From: JANOGU01 sp964499865
GTDB taxonomy: Bacteria; Pseudomonadota; Alphaproteobacteria; Rhodobacterales; Rhodobacteraceae
Direction of reading: 5' to 3'
Assembly: GCA_964499865.1 (NCBI GenBank)
Contig: CAZCPY010000057.1
Coordinates: 1 to 18,809 of the forward strand
Length of the DNA stretch: 18,809 nucleotides
Position numbers and translations under genes: made by a program
Notes under the pieces: model-generated
Database searches by the model: none
Told to the model about the DNA's origin: nothing
Seen by the model: the letters and a program-made list of their open reading frames with translations, nothing else
Part shown: piece by piece, positions 6,365 through 11,987 of the stretch
Layout: each line of letters begins with the position of its first letter
Numbering within the stretch: position 1 is the first letter of the stretch

Positions 6365-7641
6365 GCCGCTGCCCGCGCCTGCGCCCGCATCGCCCCGGCC
6401 ACCTCGACGGCGCTGGCGAAACCGTCCTCGTGGAACCCGTTGCGCATCCAGGCGCCGCAGAACCAGGTGCCCCGCGCGCCGTTCAACGCCCGCACCATCG
6501 CCCGGCCCTGTTCGGCGGCGAGGTCGTAGACGGGATGGCGAAAGGTCACGGCATCGTGGATCAGGTCTTCCCGGATGGCCGTGTTGGAATTGAGCGTGAC
6601 GAACAGCGGGTCGTCCCTGGGGATCGGCTGGAGGCTGTTCATCCAGTAGGTCAGGTCGATCCGCTCGGGCCGCCCGCCCGCGGGTTCGACATAGTTCCAC
6701 GACGCCCAGGCCGCCTTGCGCCGCGGCATCACCGCGGGGTCGGCGTGCAGGACCGCCCGGTTGGGCTGGTAGCGCACCTTCGACAGGGCGGCGCGTTCGT
6801 CGGGGTGGGGGTCTGCCAGCAGGCGGAGGCTGTCGTCGGAGTGGGTGGCGAAGACCACCTCGTCGAAGCCCTCCCAGTCGCCGCCCTGCACCCGCACCCC
6901 GACCCCCTCGGCCCGCCGCACGCCCGCAACCGGCGTGCCGAGGCGCAGTTCCACCCCCTCGGCCTCCAGCGCGGCCTGCAGGCGGCGGACGTATTCGACC
7001 GACCCGCCGGGGATCGTATACCACTGGTGCGGCCGGGTCGTGGTCAGCAGCGCGTGGTTGCGGAAGAAATCCAGCAGCGCCCTGGCCGGGAAATCGATGA
7101 TCCCCTGCACCGGCGTCGACCAGATCGCGCCCGACAGGGGCAGGATGTAGCCGTCCCGGAACATCGGGCCGGTGCCCAGCACCTCCAGCAGTTCGCCGAT
7201 CGTCATGCCGGGCCTGGCCGCGGACTCGGCCTTCGCGTTGAAGCGGAAGATGTCGCGCAGCATCCGCAGGTAGCGCGGATTCGCGGCGTTGATCGGCTGG
7301 GCGAAGATCGCGCGCAGGTCCTTGAGCCCGTATTCCAGCCGCCCGCCGTCCAGCGATGCGCCGAAGCTCATGTTGCTTCTGGCGGTGGGCACGCCCAGGC
7401 GGTCGAACAGCGCGATCAGGTTGGGGTAGGTCGCGTGGTTGAAGACGATGAAGCCGGTATCGACCGGCTGGTCGCCCCGCTTGCCTGCCATCACCGTGCG
7501 CGCGTGGCCGCCGAGGCGCGGCTCGGCCTCGAACAGCACCACCTTGCGGTCGCGCGCCAGAAGATGTGCTGCAGCCATGCCCGAGATGCCCCCCCCGATC
7601 ACGGCGATGCGGCGGGGCGGGTCGAGGCGTTCGAAGGGCAT
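6361..7641 (-). CDS. FAD-dependent oxidoreductase (amine oxidase/phytoene desaturase-like), first gene of the lipid operon
   Basis: A 426-residue flavoprotein. The Rossmann motif VIGGGISGMAAA begins at residue 14, the ribose-binding acid and following motif FEAEPRLGGHARTV lie at 37-50, and the C-terminal FAD-binding segment is in TWFCGAWMRNGFHEDGFASAVEVA. This family (NAD(P)/FAD-dependent, related to flavin amine oxidases and carotenoid desaturases) accompanies DUF1365. In R. sphaeroides the homologue beside rpoE (I recall RSP1091) belongs to the RpoE regulon, and work on furan fatty acids there described a desaturase UfaD and an oxygen-inserting UfaO. A desaturase role fits this flavoprotein best but is my inference. 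ATG 7641 is preceded by GGAG 11 bases upstream. The putative sigma-E promoter at 7673-7701 would give a leader of roughly 25 bases. The gene overlaps DUF1365 by 4 bases. Confidence 0.92.
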   Translation of the reverse strand: MPFERLDPPRRIAVIGGGISGMAAAHLLARDRKVVLFEAEPRLGGHARTVMAGKRGDQPVDTGFIVFNHATYPNLIALFDRLGVPTARSNMSFGASLDGGRLEYGLKDLRAIFAQPINAANPRYLRMLRDIFRFNAKAESAARPGMTIGELLEVLGTGPMFRDGYILPLSGAIWSTPVQGIIDFPARALLDFFRNHALLTTTRPHQWYTIPGGSVEYVRRLQAALEAEGVELRLGTPVAGVRRAEGVGVRVQGGDWEGFDEVVFATHSDDSLRLLADPHPDERAALSKVRYQPNRAVLHADPAVMPRRKAAWASWNYVEPAGGRPERIDLTYWMNSLQPIPRDDPLFVTLNSNTAIREDLIHDAVTFRHPVYDLAAEQGRAMVRALNGARGTWFCGAWMRNGFHEDGFASAVEVAGAMRAQARAAA

Positions 7642-7672
7642 GAGGCGGGGGGCTCCGGCTGAAATCCTGCGC

Positions 7673-7701
7673 GTATACGCAGCGACGCGAGGACTGGATC
7701 A
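7673..7701 (-). promoter_or_regulatory. Putative RpoE (sigma-E) promoter for the FAD-DUF1365-MFS-DUF3833-SDR operon
   Basis: On the minus strand, -35 TGATCC (7701-7696) is followed by a 17-base spacer and -10 GTATAC (7678-7673), with CTGC directly before it. TGATCC matches the -35 element I remember for R. sphaeroides RpoE promoters such as those of rpoE and phrA. The sigma factor is encoded next door and its own gene has the same arrangement. The predicted transcription start is near 7665. Confidence 0.72.
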
Positions 7702-7716
7702 GGGTTTCATCCGGGG

Positions 7717-7746
7717 TGTCAACTTTTCCTGACAGTCGTCTTGACA
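7717..7746. promoter_or_regulatory. Inverted TGTCAA/TTGACA pair in the divergent promoter region
   Basis: TGTCAA (7717-7722) and TTGACA (7741-7746) form an inverted repeat with 18 bases between, and another TGACAG lies at 7730-7735. Each outer hexamer equals the housekeeping -35 consensus reading outward, but I see no good -10 element at 16-18 bases from either. It may be a basal promoter pair, an operator, or chance; it lies between the two putative sigma-E promoters. Confidence 0.3.
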
Positions 7747-7773
7747 GGTTTGGCCATCGCGCCACTTCGCCGG

Positions 7774-7802
7774 TGATCCGATGGCGCGATGGCTGCGTAT
7801 CA
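7774..7802 (+). promoter_or_regulatory. Putative autoregulated RpoE promoter for the sigma factor-chrR operon
   Basis: -35 TGATCC (7774-7779), a 17-base spacer ending in GGCTGC, and -10 GTATCA (7797-7802). The same hexamer, spacer length and CTGCGTAT core occur in mirror position upstream of the divergent operon. Transcription would begin near 7809, leaving a leader of about 98 bases to the GTG at 7907. The ATG at 7808 would then be at or before the transcript start. Confidence 0.72.
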
Positions 7803-7906
7803 GGGCCATGACGTTCGAGGACAACCCGGCCGAAGCGCCGCATGGACCTCGCTCGACCGGCAGCTATGTTCTCCGGCAAGAGCGGTTCGTGCAGCAGGCG
7901 GCAGGG

Positions 7907-8467
7907 GTGCAGACAACGGAGGAAACCGATTGGGCGGCCCTGATGATCCGGGTGCGCGACGGGCAGGACCGGGTGGCCTTCGGGCAGCTGTTCCGCCACT
8001 TCGCGCCGCGGGTGAAGGGCTTCCTGATGAAGTCCGGGGCCGGCGCCGCGCAGGCCGAGGACCTGGCGCAGGAGGTCATGGCGGTGCTGTGGCAGAAGGC
8101 GCATCTGTTCGACCCCGCGCGGGCCTCGGTGGCGACCTGGGTCTTCACCGTGGCGCGGAACCGCCGGATCGACGCCCTGCGCCGCGCGCGCAGGCCCGAA
8201 CCGGAAGACCTGCCCTGGGGACCGGAGCCTGAACCCGATCAGGCCGAGGTCTACGAGGCGCAGCAGGAGACAAGGCGTCTGGGGGCTGTGCTCGCGCAGC
8301 TTCCCGACAAGCAGAGGGTGCTGATCGAGAGGGCCTACTGGGGCGAAGTGTCGCACAGCGAGCTTGCCGCAGAGACGGGTCTGCCGCTTGGCACCATCAA
8401 GTCGAGGATCAGATTGGCGCTGGACAGGTTGCGCCAGGGCATGAGCGAAGGACCAGACCGGAGATGA
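7907..8467 (+). CDS. rpoE: ECF RNA polymerase sigma factor RpoE, ChrR-controlled (singlet oxygen response)
   Basis: A 186-residue group IV sigma factor. Region 2 (about 27-95) includes AEDLAQEVMAVLWQ and TWVFTVARNRRIDALRR, which contact the -10 element. Region 4 (about 128-178) has LPDKQRVLIERAYWG and the helix-turn-helix SHSELAAETGLPLGTIKSRI, which reads the -35 element. The sequence RRARRPEPEDLPWGPE and the start TTEETDWAALM closely resemble R. sphaeroides RpoE as I recall it. It should direct polymerase to TGATCC promoters when ChrR releases it. GTG 7907 is chosen because it aligns with the R. sphaeroides N terminus, follows a purine-rich GGCAGG, and is compatible with the promoter at 7774-7802. 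ATG 7808 in frame would add 33 residues of low similarity. The TGA overlaps the chrR ATG (ATGA). Confidence 0.93.
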   Translation: MQTTEETDWAALMIRVRDGQDRVAFGQLFRHFAPRVKGFLMKSGAGAAQAEDLAQEVMAVLWQKAHLFDPARASVATWVFTVARNRRIDALRRARRPEPEDLPWGPEPEPDQAEVYEAQQETRRLGAVLAQLPDKQRVLIERAYWGEVSHSELAAETGLPLGTIKSRIRLALDRLRQGMSEGPDRR

Positions 8468-9114
8468 CGATCCGCCACCACCTGCCCGAGCCGATGCTTG
8501 CGGCCTATGCCGCGGGCGACCTGCCCGAGGCGTTTTCCCTGGTCGTCGCCACGCATGTGTCGATGTGCGACGACTGCCGCGCGCAGCTTCTGGCGCTGGA
8601 GACGCTGGGCGGCGCGGTGATCGAGACGACGCTCGCCGCGATGTCGGACGACGCGATGGAGGCGGCGCTGGGCCGCATCTTCGCGAGGCCCCCCGCGCCG
8701 CGCCCCGCGCCCCGGCCCCGCCCCGCGCACCGCCCGCTGTTCCCCGCGCCGCTGCGCGAGGCGGTGGGCGGCGACCTGGACCGGGTGTCGTGGCGGTCGC
8801 TGGGCAGGGGCGTGCGGCAGGCGATCCTGCCCACGGAGCCGGACGCCTCGGCGCGGCTGCTCTACATCCCCGCGGGGCAGGCGATGCCCGACCACGGGCA
8901 CGAGGGTCTGGAACTGACGCTGGTGCTGAAGGGCGCCTTCCTGGACGGCAGCCTGCGCTTCGGCCCCGGCGACGTGGAAACGGCCGACGCCGCCACCGAA
9001 CATACCCCGGTGGCCGAGGAATGGGGCGACTGCATCTGCCTCGCCGCCTCGGACGCGAAGCTCAGGTTCAAGGGGCTGATCCCGCGGCTGGCACAGCCCT
9101 TCCTGCGCATCTGA
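8464..9114 (+). CDS. chrR: ChrR, zinc-binding anti-sigma factor with cupin domain
   Basis: A 216-residue cytoplasmic anti-sigma factor that holds the preceding sigma factor inactive until singlet oxygen or related stress. The N-terminal anti-sigma domain has all four zinc ligands of R. sphaeroides ChrR at identical positions: H6, H31, C35 and C38 (the HxxxCxxC motif of zinc-binding anti-sigma proteins). A Pro/Ala/Arg-rich linker (about 75-95) leads to a cupin domain (about 105-205) whose candidate metal ligands H144, H146, E150 and H180 correspond to the known set shifted by +3, followed by C190-x-C192. So both metal sites look intact. It is translationally coupled to the sigma factor (ATGA), which helps keep the two at balanced amounts. 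It is autoregulated if the upstream promoter is right. No oddity is seen. Confidence 0.95.
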   Translation: MTIRHHLPEPMLAAYAAGDLPEAFSLVVATHVSMCDDCRAQLLALETLGGAVIETTLAAMSDDAMEAALGRIFARPPAPRPAPRPRPAHRPLFPAPLREAVGGDLDRVSWRSLGRGVRQAILPTEPDASARLLYIPAGQAMPDHGHEGLELTLVLKGAFLDGSLRFGPGDVETADAATEHTPVAEEWGDCICLAASDAKLRFKGLIPRLAQPFLRI

Positions 9115-9199
9115 CCGCGGCGGCACGGGCGCACGATTGCATCCGGCCCGCGCGGCACGGTAACCTTGCGCGGCATCTGCCCGGCCGAGGAGCATTGCG

Positions 9200-9955
9200 A
9201 TGACCGCCCCGCCCCCGATCCGCCTTGGCGTGAACATCGACCACGTGGCGACCGTCCGCAACGCCCGCGGCGGCGCCCGGCCCGAACCCCTGCGCGCCGC
9301 CCTGCTGGCCGAGGCGGCGGGCGCCGACGGCATCACCGCACACCTGCGCGAAGACCGCCGCCACATCCGCGACGCCGACATCGAGGCGCTGATGGCGGGC
9401 CTGTCGATCCCGCTCAACTTCGAGATGGCGGCGACCGGCGAAATGCAGGCAATCGCCCTGCGCCACCGCCCCCATGCGGTGTGCATCGTGCCCGAACGGC
9501 GGCAGGAGCGCACCACCGAGGGCGGGCTCGAGGTGGCGGGCGACGAGGCCCGTCTGACCGACTTCATCGCCCCCCTGTGCGCGGCCGGCTGCCGCGTGTC
9601 GCTGTTCATCGGCCATGCCGAGGGCCAGGTCGAGGCCGCCGCCCGGTCGGGGGCGGCGGTGGTGGAATTCCACACCGGGCGCTATTGCGACCTGTGGGTC
9701 GAAGGCCGGGAGGAGGAGGCCGCGGCCGAGCTTGCGGCGCTGCGCGCGGCCTCCACCCGCGCGCACCGGCTGGGGCTCGAGGTGCACATGGGCCACGGGC
9801 TGGACTACGAGACCGCGGGGCACGTCTGCTTTGCCGAGGTGCGCGAACTCAACATCGGGCACTTCCTGATCGGCGAGGCGATCTTCCGCGGGCTGGGGCC
9901 GGCCATCGAGGAGATGCGGCGGCGGATCGACACGGCGCGGACGGGCGCGGCGTGA
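9200..9955 (+). CDS. pdxJ: Pyridoxine 5'-phosphate synthase
   Basis: A 251-residue TIM-barrel enzyme of the DXP-dependent vitamin B6 pathway. It condenses 3-amino-2-oxopropyl phosphate (1-amino-acetone-3-phosphate) with 1-deoxyxylulose 5-phosphate to pyridoxine 5'-phosphate. The opening LGVNIDHVATVRNARG is diagnostic. His48 (ITAHLREDRRHI), Glu75 (LNFEMA) and His199 (EVHMGHGLDYE) correspond to the E. coli active-site H45, E72 and H193. Length is normal. ATG 9200 has AGGAG at 9188-9192, 7 bases upstream. It starts 85 bases after chrR, a space in which I see no convincing promoter, so some read-through from the stress operon is possible. Placement before acpS is usual in proteobacteria. Confidence 0.97.
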   Translation: MTAPPPIRLGVNIDHVATVRNARGGARPEPLRAALLAEAAGADGITAHLREDRRHIRDADIEALMAGLSIPLNFEMAATGEMQAIALRHRPHAVCIVPERRQERTTEGGLEVAGDEARLTDFIAPLCAAGCRVSLFIGHAEGQVEAAARSGAAVVEFHTGRYCDLWVEGREEEAAAELAALRAASTRAHRLGLEVHMGHGLDYETAGHVCFAEVRELNIGHFLIGEAIFRGLGPAIEEMRRRIDTARTGAA

Positions 9956-9967
9956 CCGCGGCGTGCG

Positions 9968-10019
9968 GCAAATTCCTTGAAGAAAGGAATTTGCAGATTC
10001 CTTTCTTCAAGGATTTTGC
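9968..10019. repeat. Double palindromic intergenic element between pdxJ and acpS
   Basis: The AT-rich 52-base element stands out in GC-rich surroundings. GCAAATTCCTT (9968-9978) pairs perfectly with AAGGAATTTGC (9984-9994) around GAAGA, giving an 11-bp hairpin. A second, imperfect hairpin follows (9993-10019, loop TCTTC), and the two halves are together an inverted repeat (23-base arms 9968-9990 and 9997-10019, one mismatch, 6-base loop). It can therefore fold as two small hairpins or one long one. Related elements with AAGGATTTTGC are, in my memory, common in Rhodobacteraceae intergenic regions. It may attenuate or stabilise the pdxJ-acpS transcript. Confidence 0.7.
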
Positions 10020-10040
10020 GCCGGGGCCCCGGGGTCGCGC

Positions 10041-10487
10041 GTGATCCTCGGCATCGGCACCGACCTGTGCAACATCGAGCGGATCGAGGCCACGCTGGCC
10101 CGCTTCGGCGACCGCTTCCGCCAGCGCGTCTTCACCCCCCGCGAACAGGCCACCGCCGAGCGCCGCAAGGCCACCGCCGCCACCTACGCCAAGCGCTGGG
10201 CGGCCAAGGAGGCCTGTTCCAAGGCGCTGGGCACCGGCCTGCGCATGGGCATCGCCTGGAAGGACATGGCCGTGAGCAATCTGCGCGGCGGCCAGCCGGT
10301 GATGCACCTGACCGGCTGGGCGGCGGCGCGGCTGGCGGCGATGACGCCGCCCGGGCACGCGGCGGTCGTGCATGTCACGCTGACCGACGACCACCCCTGG
10401 GCGCAGGCCTTCGTGGTGATCGAGGCGCGGCCCGCGGGCGGCTCACCAGAGCTTGGCTTGACAGCGACGCCCCTGCCGCGCCAATAG
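10041..10487 (+). CDS. acpS: Holo-[acyl-carrier-protein] synthase
   Basis: A 148-residue phosphopantetheinyl transferase that moves 4'-phosphopantetheine from coenzyme A to the serine of acyl carrier protein, activating it for fatty acid synthesis. The two metal-binding signatures are intact: GIGTDLCNIERI with Asp8, and the AAKEACSKALGTG segment with Glu57. The C terminus carries about 15 extra residues beyond the usual end of the fold (after FVVIEA), and the DNA encoding them contains a TTGACA promoter-like motif and a hairpin. The start is GTG 10041, with GGGG at 10031-10034 as a weak ribosome site; a CCGGGGCCCCGG palindrome at 10021-10032 covers it. It follows pdxJ after the double palindrome. 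Confidence 0.95.
   Translation: MILGIGTDLCNIERIEATLARFGDRFRQRVFTPREQATAERRKATAATYAKRWAAKEACSKALGTGLRMGIAWKDMAVSNLRGGQPVMHLTGWAAARLAAMTPPGHAAVVHVTLTDDHPWAQAFVVIEARPAGGSPELGLTATPLPRQ
10458..10487 (+). promoter_or_regulatory. Possible housekeeping promoter for lepB-rnc inside the acpS tail
   Basis: A perfect -35 hexamer TTGACA (10458-10463), preceded by GGC as in many Rhodobacter promoters, has only a weak -10 candidate CAATAG (10482-10487) after an 18-base spacer. It would start transcription about 25 bases before the lepB ATG at 10519. Weak -10 elements are common in this group, but the evidence is thin. Confidence 0.35.
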
Positions 10488-10493
10488 CGCGGC
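10475..10493 (+). other. Hairpin across the acpS stop codon
   Basis: GCCGCGC (10475-10481) pairs perfectly with GCGCGGC (10487-10493) around the loop CAATA, enclosing the TAG stop of acpS. No T-run follows, so it is not an obvious terminator; it may separate translation of acpS from lepB or protect mRNA. Confidence 0.35.
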
Positions 10494-10518
10494 GCATCCA
10501 GGGGCAGGCGGCAGGAAC

Positions 10519-11307
10519 ATGGCAGCGACCACCAGCACGAAGGGCGGACTCGTCGAGACCGTCAAGACGATCGTCTATGCCCTTCTGATCGCGGGGATTT
10601 TCCGTACCCTGTTCTTTCAGCCGTTCTGGATCCCGTCAGGGTCGATGAAGGACACGTTGCTGATCGGCGACTTCCTCTTCGTCAACAAGATGGCCTACGG
10701 CTACAGCCGCTATTCCTGCCCCTTTGCCATCTGCCCGATCTCGGGCCGCCTTTTCGCCTCGGAACCCGAACGCGGCGACGTGGTGGTGTTCCGCCATCCG
10801 GTGAACGGGTCGGACTTCATCAAGCGCCTGATCGGCCTGCCGGGCGACACGGTGCAGGTGAAGGGCGGGGTGCTGTATCTCAACGGCGCCGAGGTGCCGC
10901 AGACGCCTGCGGGCGTCTTCACCGAGACCTACGAGCGCCAGGGCCCGATGGGCCAGTTGCCGCGCTGCGAGAACGGACCCGTGGGCGAGGGCGGCGACTG
11001 CACCGCAAGCCGCTTCACCGAGACGCTGCCGGGCGGGCGGACGCATGCGGTGCTGAATATCGACCAGAACGGCGGGGCCGACAACACCGACGTCTTCACC
11101 GTGCCCGAAGGCCAGTATTTCTTCATGGGCGACAACCGCGACAACAGCCAGGACAGCCGCTTCGGCCAGGCCGTGGGCGGCGTGGGCTTCGTTCCGGCGG
11201 AAAACCTGATCGGGCGGGCCGACCGGATCATGTTCTCCTCGGCCGGGCGGTCGATGCTGTATTTCTGGACCTGGCGGGCCGACCGCTTCTTCAAGGCGGT
11301 GGAGTGA
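10519..11307 (+). CDS. lepB: Signal peptidase I
   Basis: A 262-residue inner-membrane serine protease that removes signal peptides from exported proteins on the periplasmic side. One N-terminal membrane segment (about 14-33) is followed by the catalytic box IPSGSMKDTLLIGD with nucleophile Ser42, the DFIKRLIGLPGD box with general base Lys102, and the late box GDNRDNSQDSR. A cysteine-containing insertion (RYSCPFAICPISGR, 64-77) and a Gly/Cys-rich loop around 150-160 (two further Cys) are seen in other Rhodobacteraceae versions as I recall them. The start ATG 10519 lies downstream of GGCGGCAGGAAC. Its TGA overlaps the GTG of rnc (GTGA), so the two are coupled. It probably processes the exported proteins encoded at 1030 and 16891, among many others. 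Confidence 0.97.
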   Translation: MAATTSTKGGLVETVKTIVYALLIAGIFRTLFFQPFWIPSGSMKDTLLIGDFLFVNKMAYGYSRYSCPFAICPISGRLFASEPERGDVVVFRHPVNGSDFIKRLIGLPGDTVQVKGGVLYLNGAEVPQTPAGVFTETYERQGPMGQLPRCENGPVGEGGDCTASRFTETLPGGRTHAVLNIDQNGGADNTDVFTVPEGQYFFMGDNRDNSQDSRFGQAVGGVGFVPAENLIGRADRIMFSSAGRSMLYFWTWRADRFFKAVE

Positions 11308-11987
11308 CGCCGGGACGCGAGCTTGCCGATTTCGCGGCGCGGCTGGGCCACGGCTTCCGCGACCCGGGCCTGCTGGTGCAGGCGCTGACGCACCCGTCGG
11401 CCGGCACGCCCACGCGGCCCGACAACCAGCGGCTGGAGTTCCTGGGCGACCGGGTGCTGGGCCTGTCGATCGCGGGCGCGCTGGTCGAGGCCTTCCCCCA
11501 GGCCGCCGAGGGCCAGCTCGCCCCCCGCTTCAACGCCCTGGTGCGCAAGGAGACCTGCGCCGAGGTCGCCCGCGCGCTGGACCTGGGCTCCGTGCTGCGG
11601 CTGGGGCGGTCCGAGATGCAGACCGGCGGGCGGCGCAAGCTGACGCTGCTGGGCGATGCGATGGAGGCGGTCGTCGCGGCGGTGTTCCTCGACGCGGGCT
11701 TCGGCGTGGCCCGCGCCGTGGTGCTGCGCCACTGGGCCCCCCACCTGGACCGCGCGCACGAGGACCCGCAGGACGCCAAGTCCGCGCTGCAGGAATGGGC
11801 GCAGGGCCGCGGCCTGCCGCCGCCGACCTATGCCGAGACGGGCCGCGCCGGCCCCGACCACGCGCCGGAGTTCACCGTCGAGGTGCGCCTGGCCACAGGC
11901 GAGACGGAAGCCGCCCGGGCGCGCAGCAAGCGGCAGGCGGAGCAGGCGGCCGCGCAGGCGCTGCTGGCGCGGATGGCGGGGGGTTAG
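11304..11987 (+). CDS. rnc: Ribonuclease III
   Basis: A 227-residue double-strand-specific endoribonuclease for rRNA maturation and mRNA decay. The N-terminal RNase III domain carries NQRLEFLGD (41-49), AEGQL (68-72) and LGDAMEAVVAAVF (116-128). Relative to E. coli (shift +4) the catalytic residues E45, D49, E69, D118 and E121 are present, but the E. coli E38 position is Gln42. A double-stranded RNA-binding domain follows (about 155-225: DAKSALQEW, ARSKRQAEQAAAQALL). The start is GTG 11304 inside the lepB stop (GTGA). The TAG overlaps by 4 bases the stop of the convergent nuclease gene, so era is not directly downstream as it usually is. Confidence 0.96.
   Translation: MTPGRELADFAARLGHGFRDPGLLVQALTHPSAGTPTRPDNQRLEFLGDRVLGLSIAGALVEAFPQAAEGQLAPRFNALVRKETCAEVARALDLGSVLRLGRSEMQTGGRRKLTLLGDAMEAVVAAVFLDAGFGVARAVVLRHWAPHLDRAHEDPQDAKSALQEWAQGRGLPPPTYAETGRAGPDHAPEFTVEVRLATGETEAARARSKRQAEQAAAQALLARMAGG

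Noticed and set aside
4374..7641. A carotenoid gene cluster, suggested by the phytoene-desaturase-like flavoprotein
   Set aside because: No phytoene synthase, cyclase or hydroxylase is present; DUF1365 and the sigma-E context point to membrane fatty acids.
6430..7662. 410-codon plus-strand open frame opposite the FAD oxidoreductase
   Set aside because: Low-complexity Ala/Arg/Gly/His composition and no motif; the minus-strand flavoprotein explains the region.
7808..7906. N-terminal extension of the sigma factor from ATG 7808
   Set aside because: It coincides with the predicted transcription start and adds residues not seen in the family; GTG 7907 fits better.
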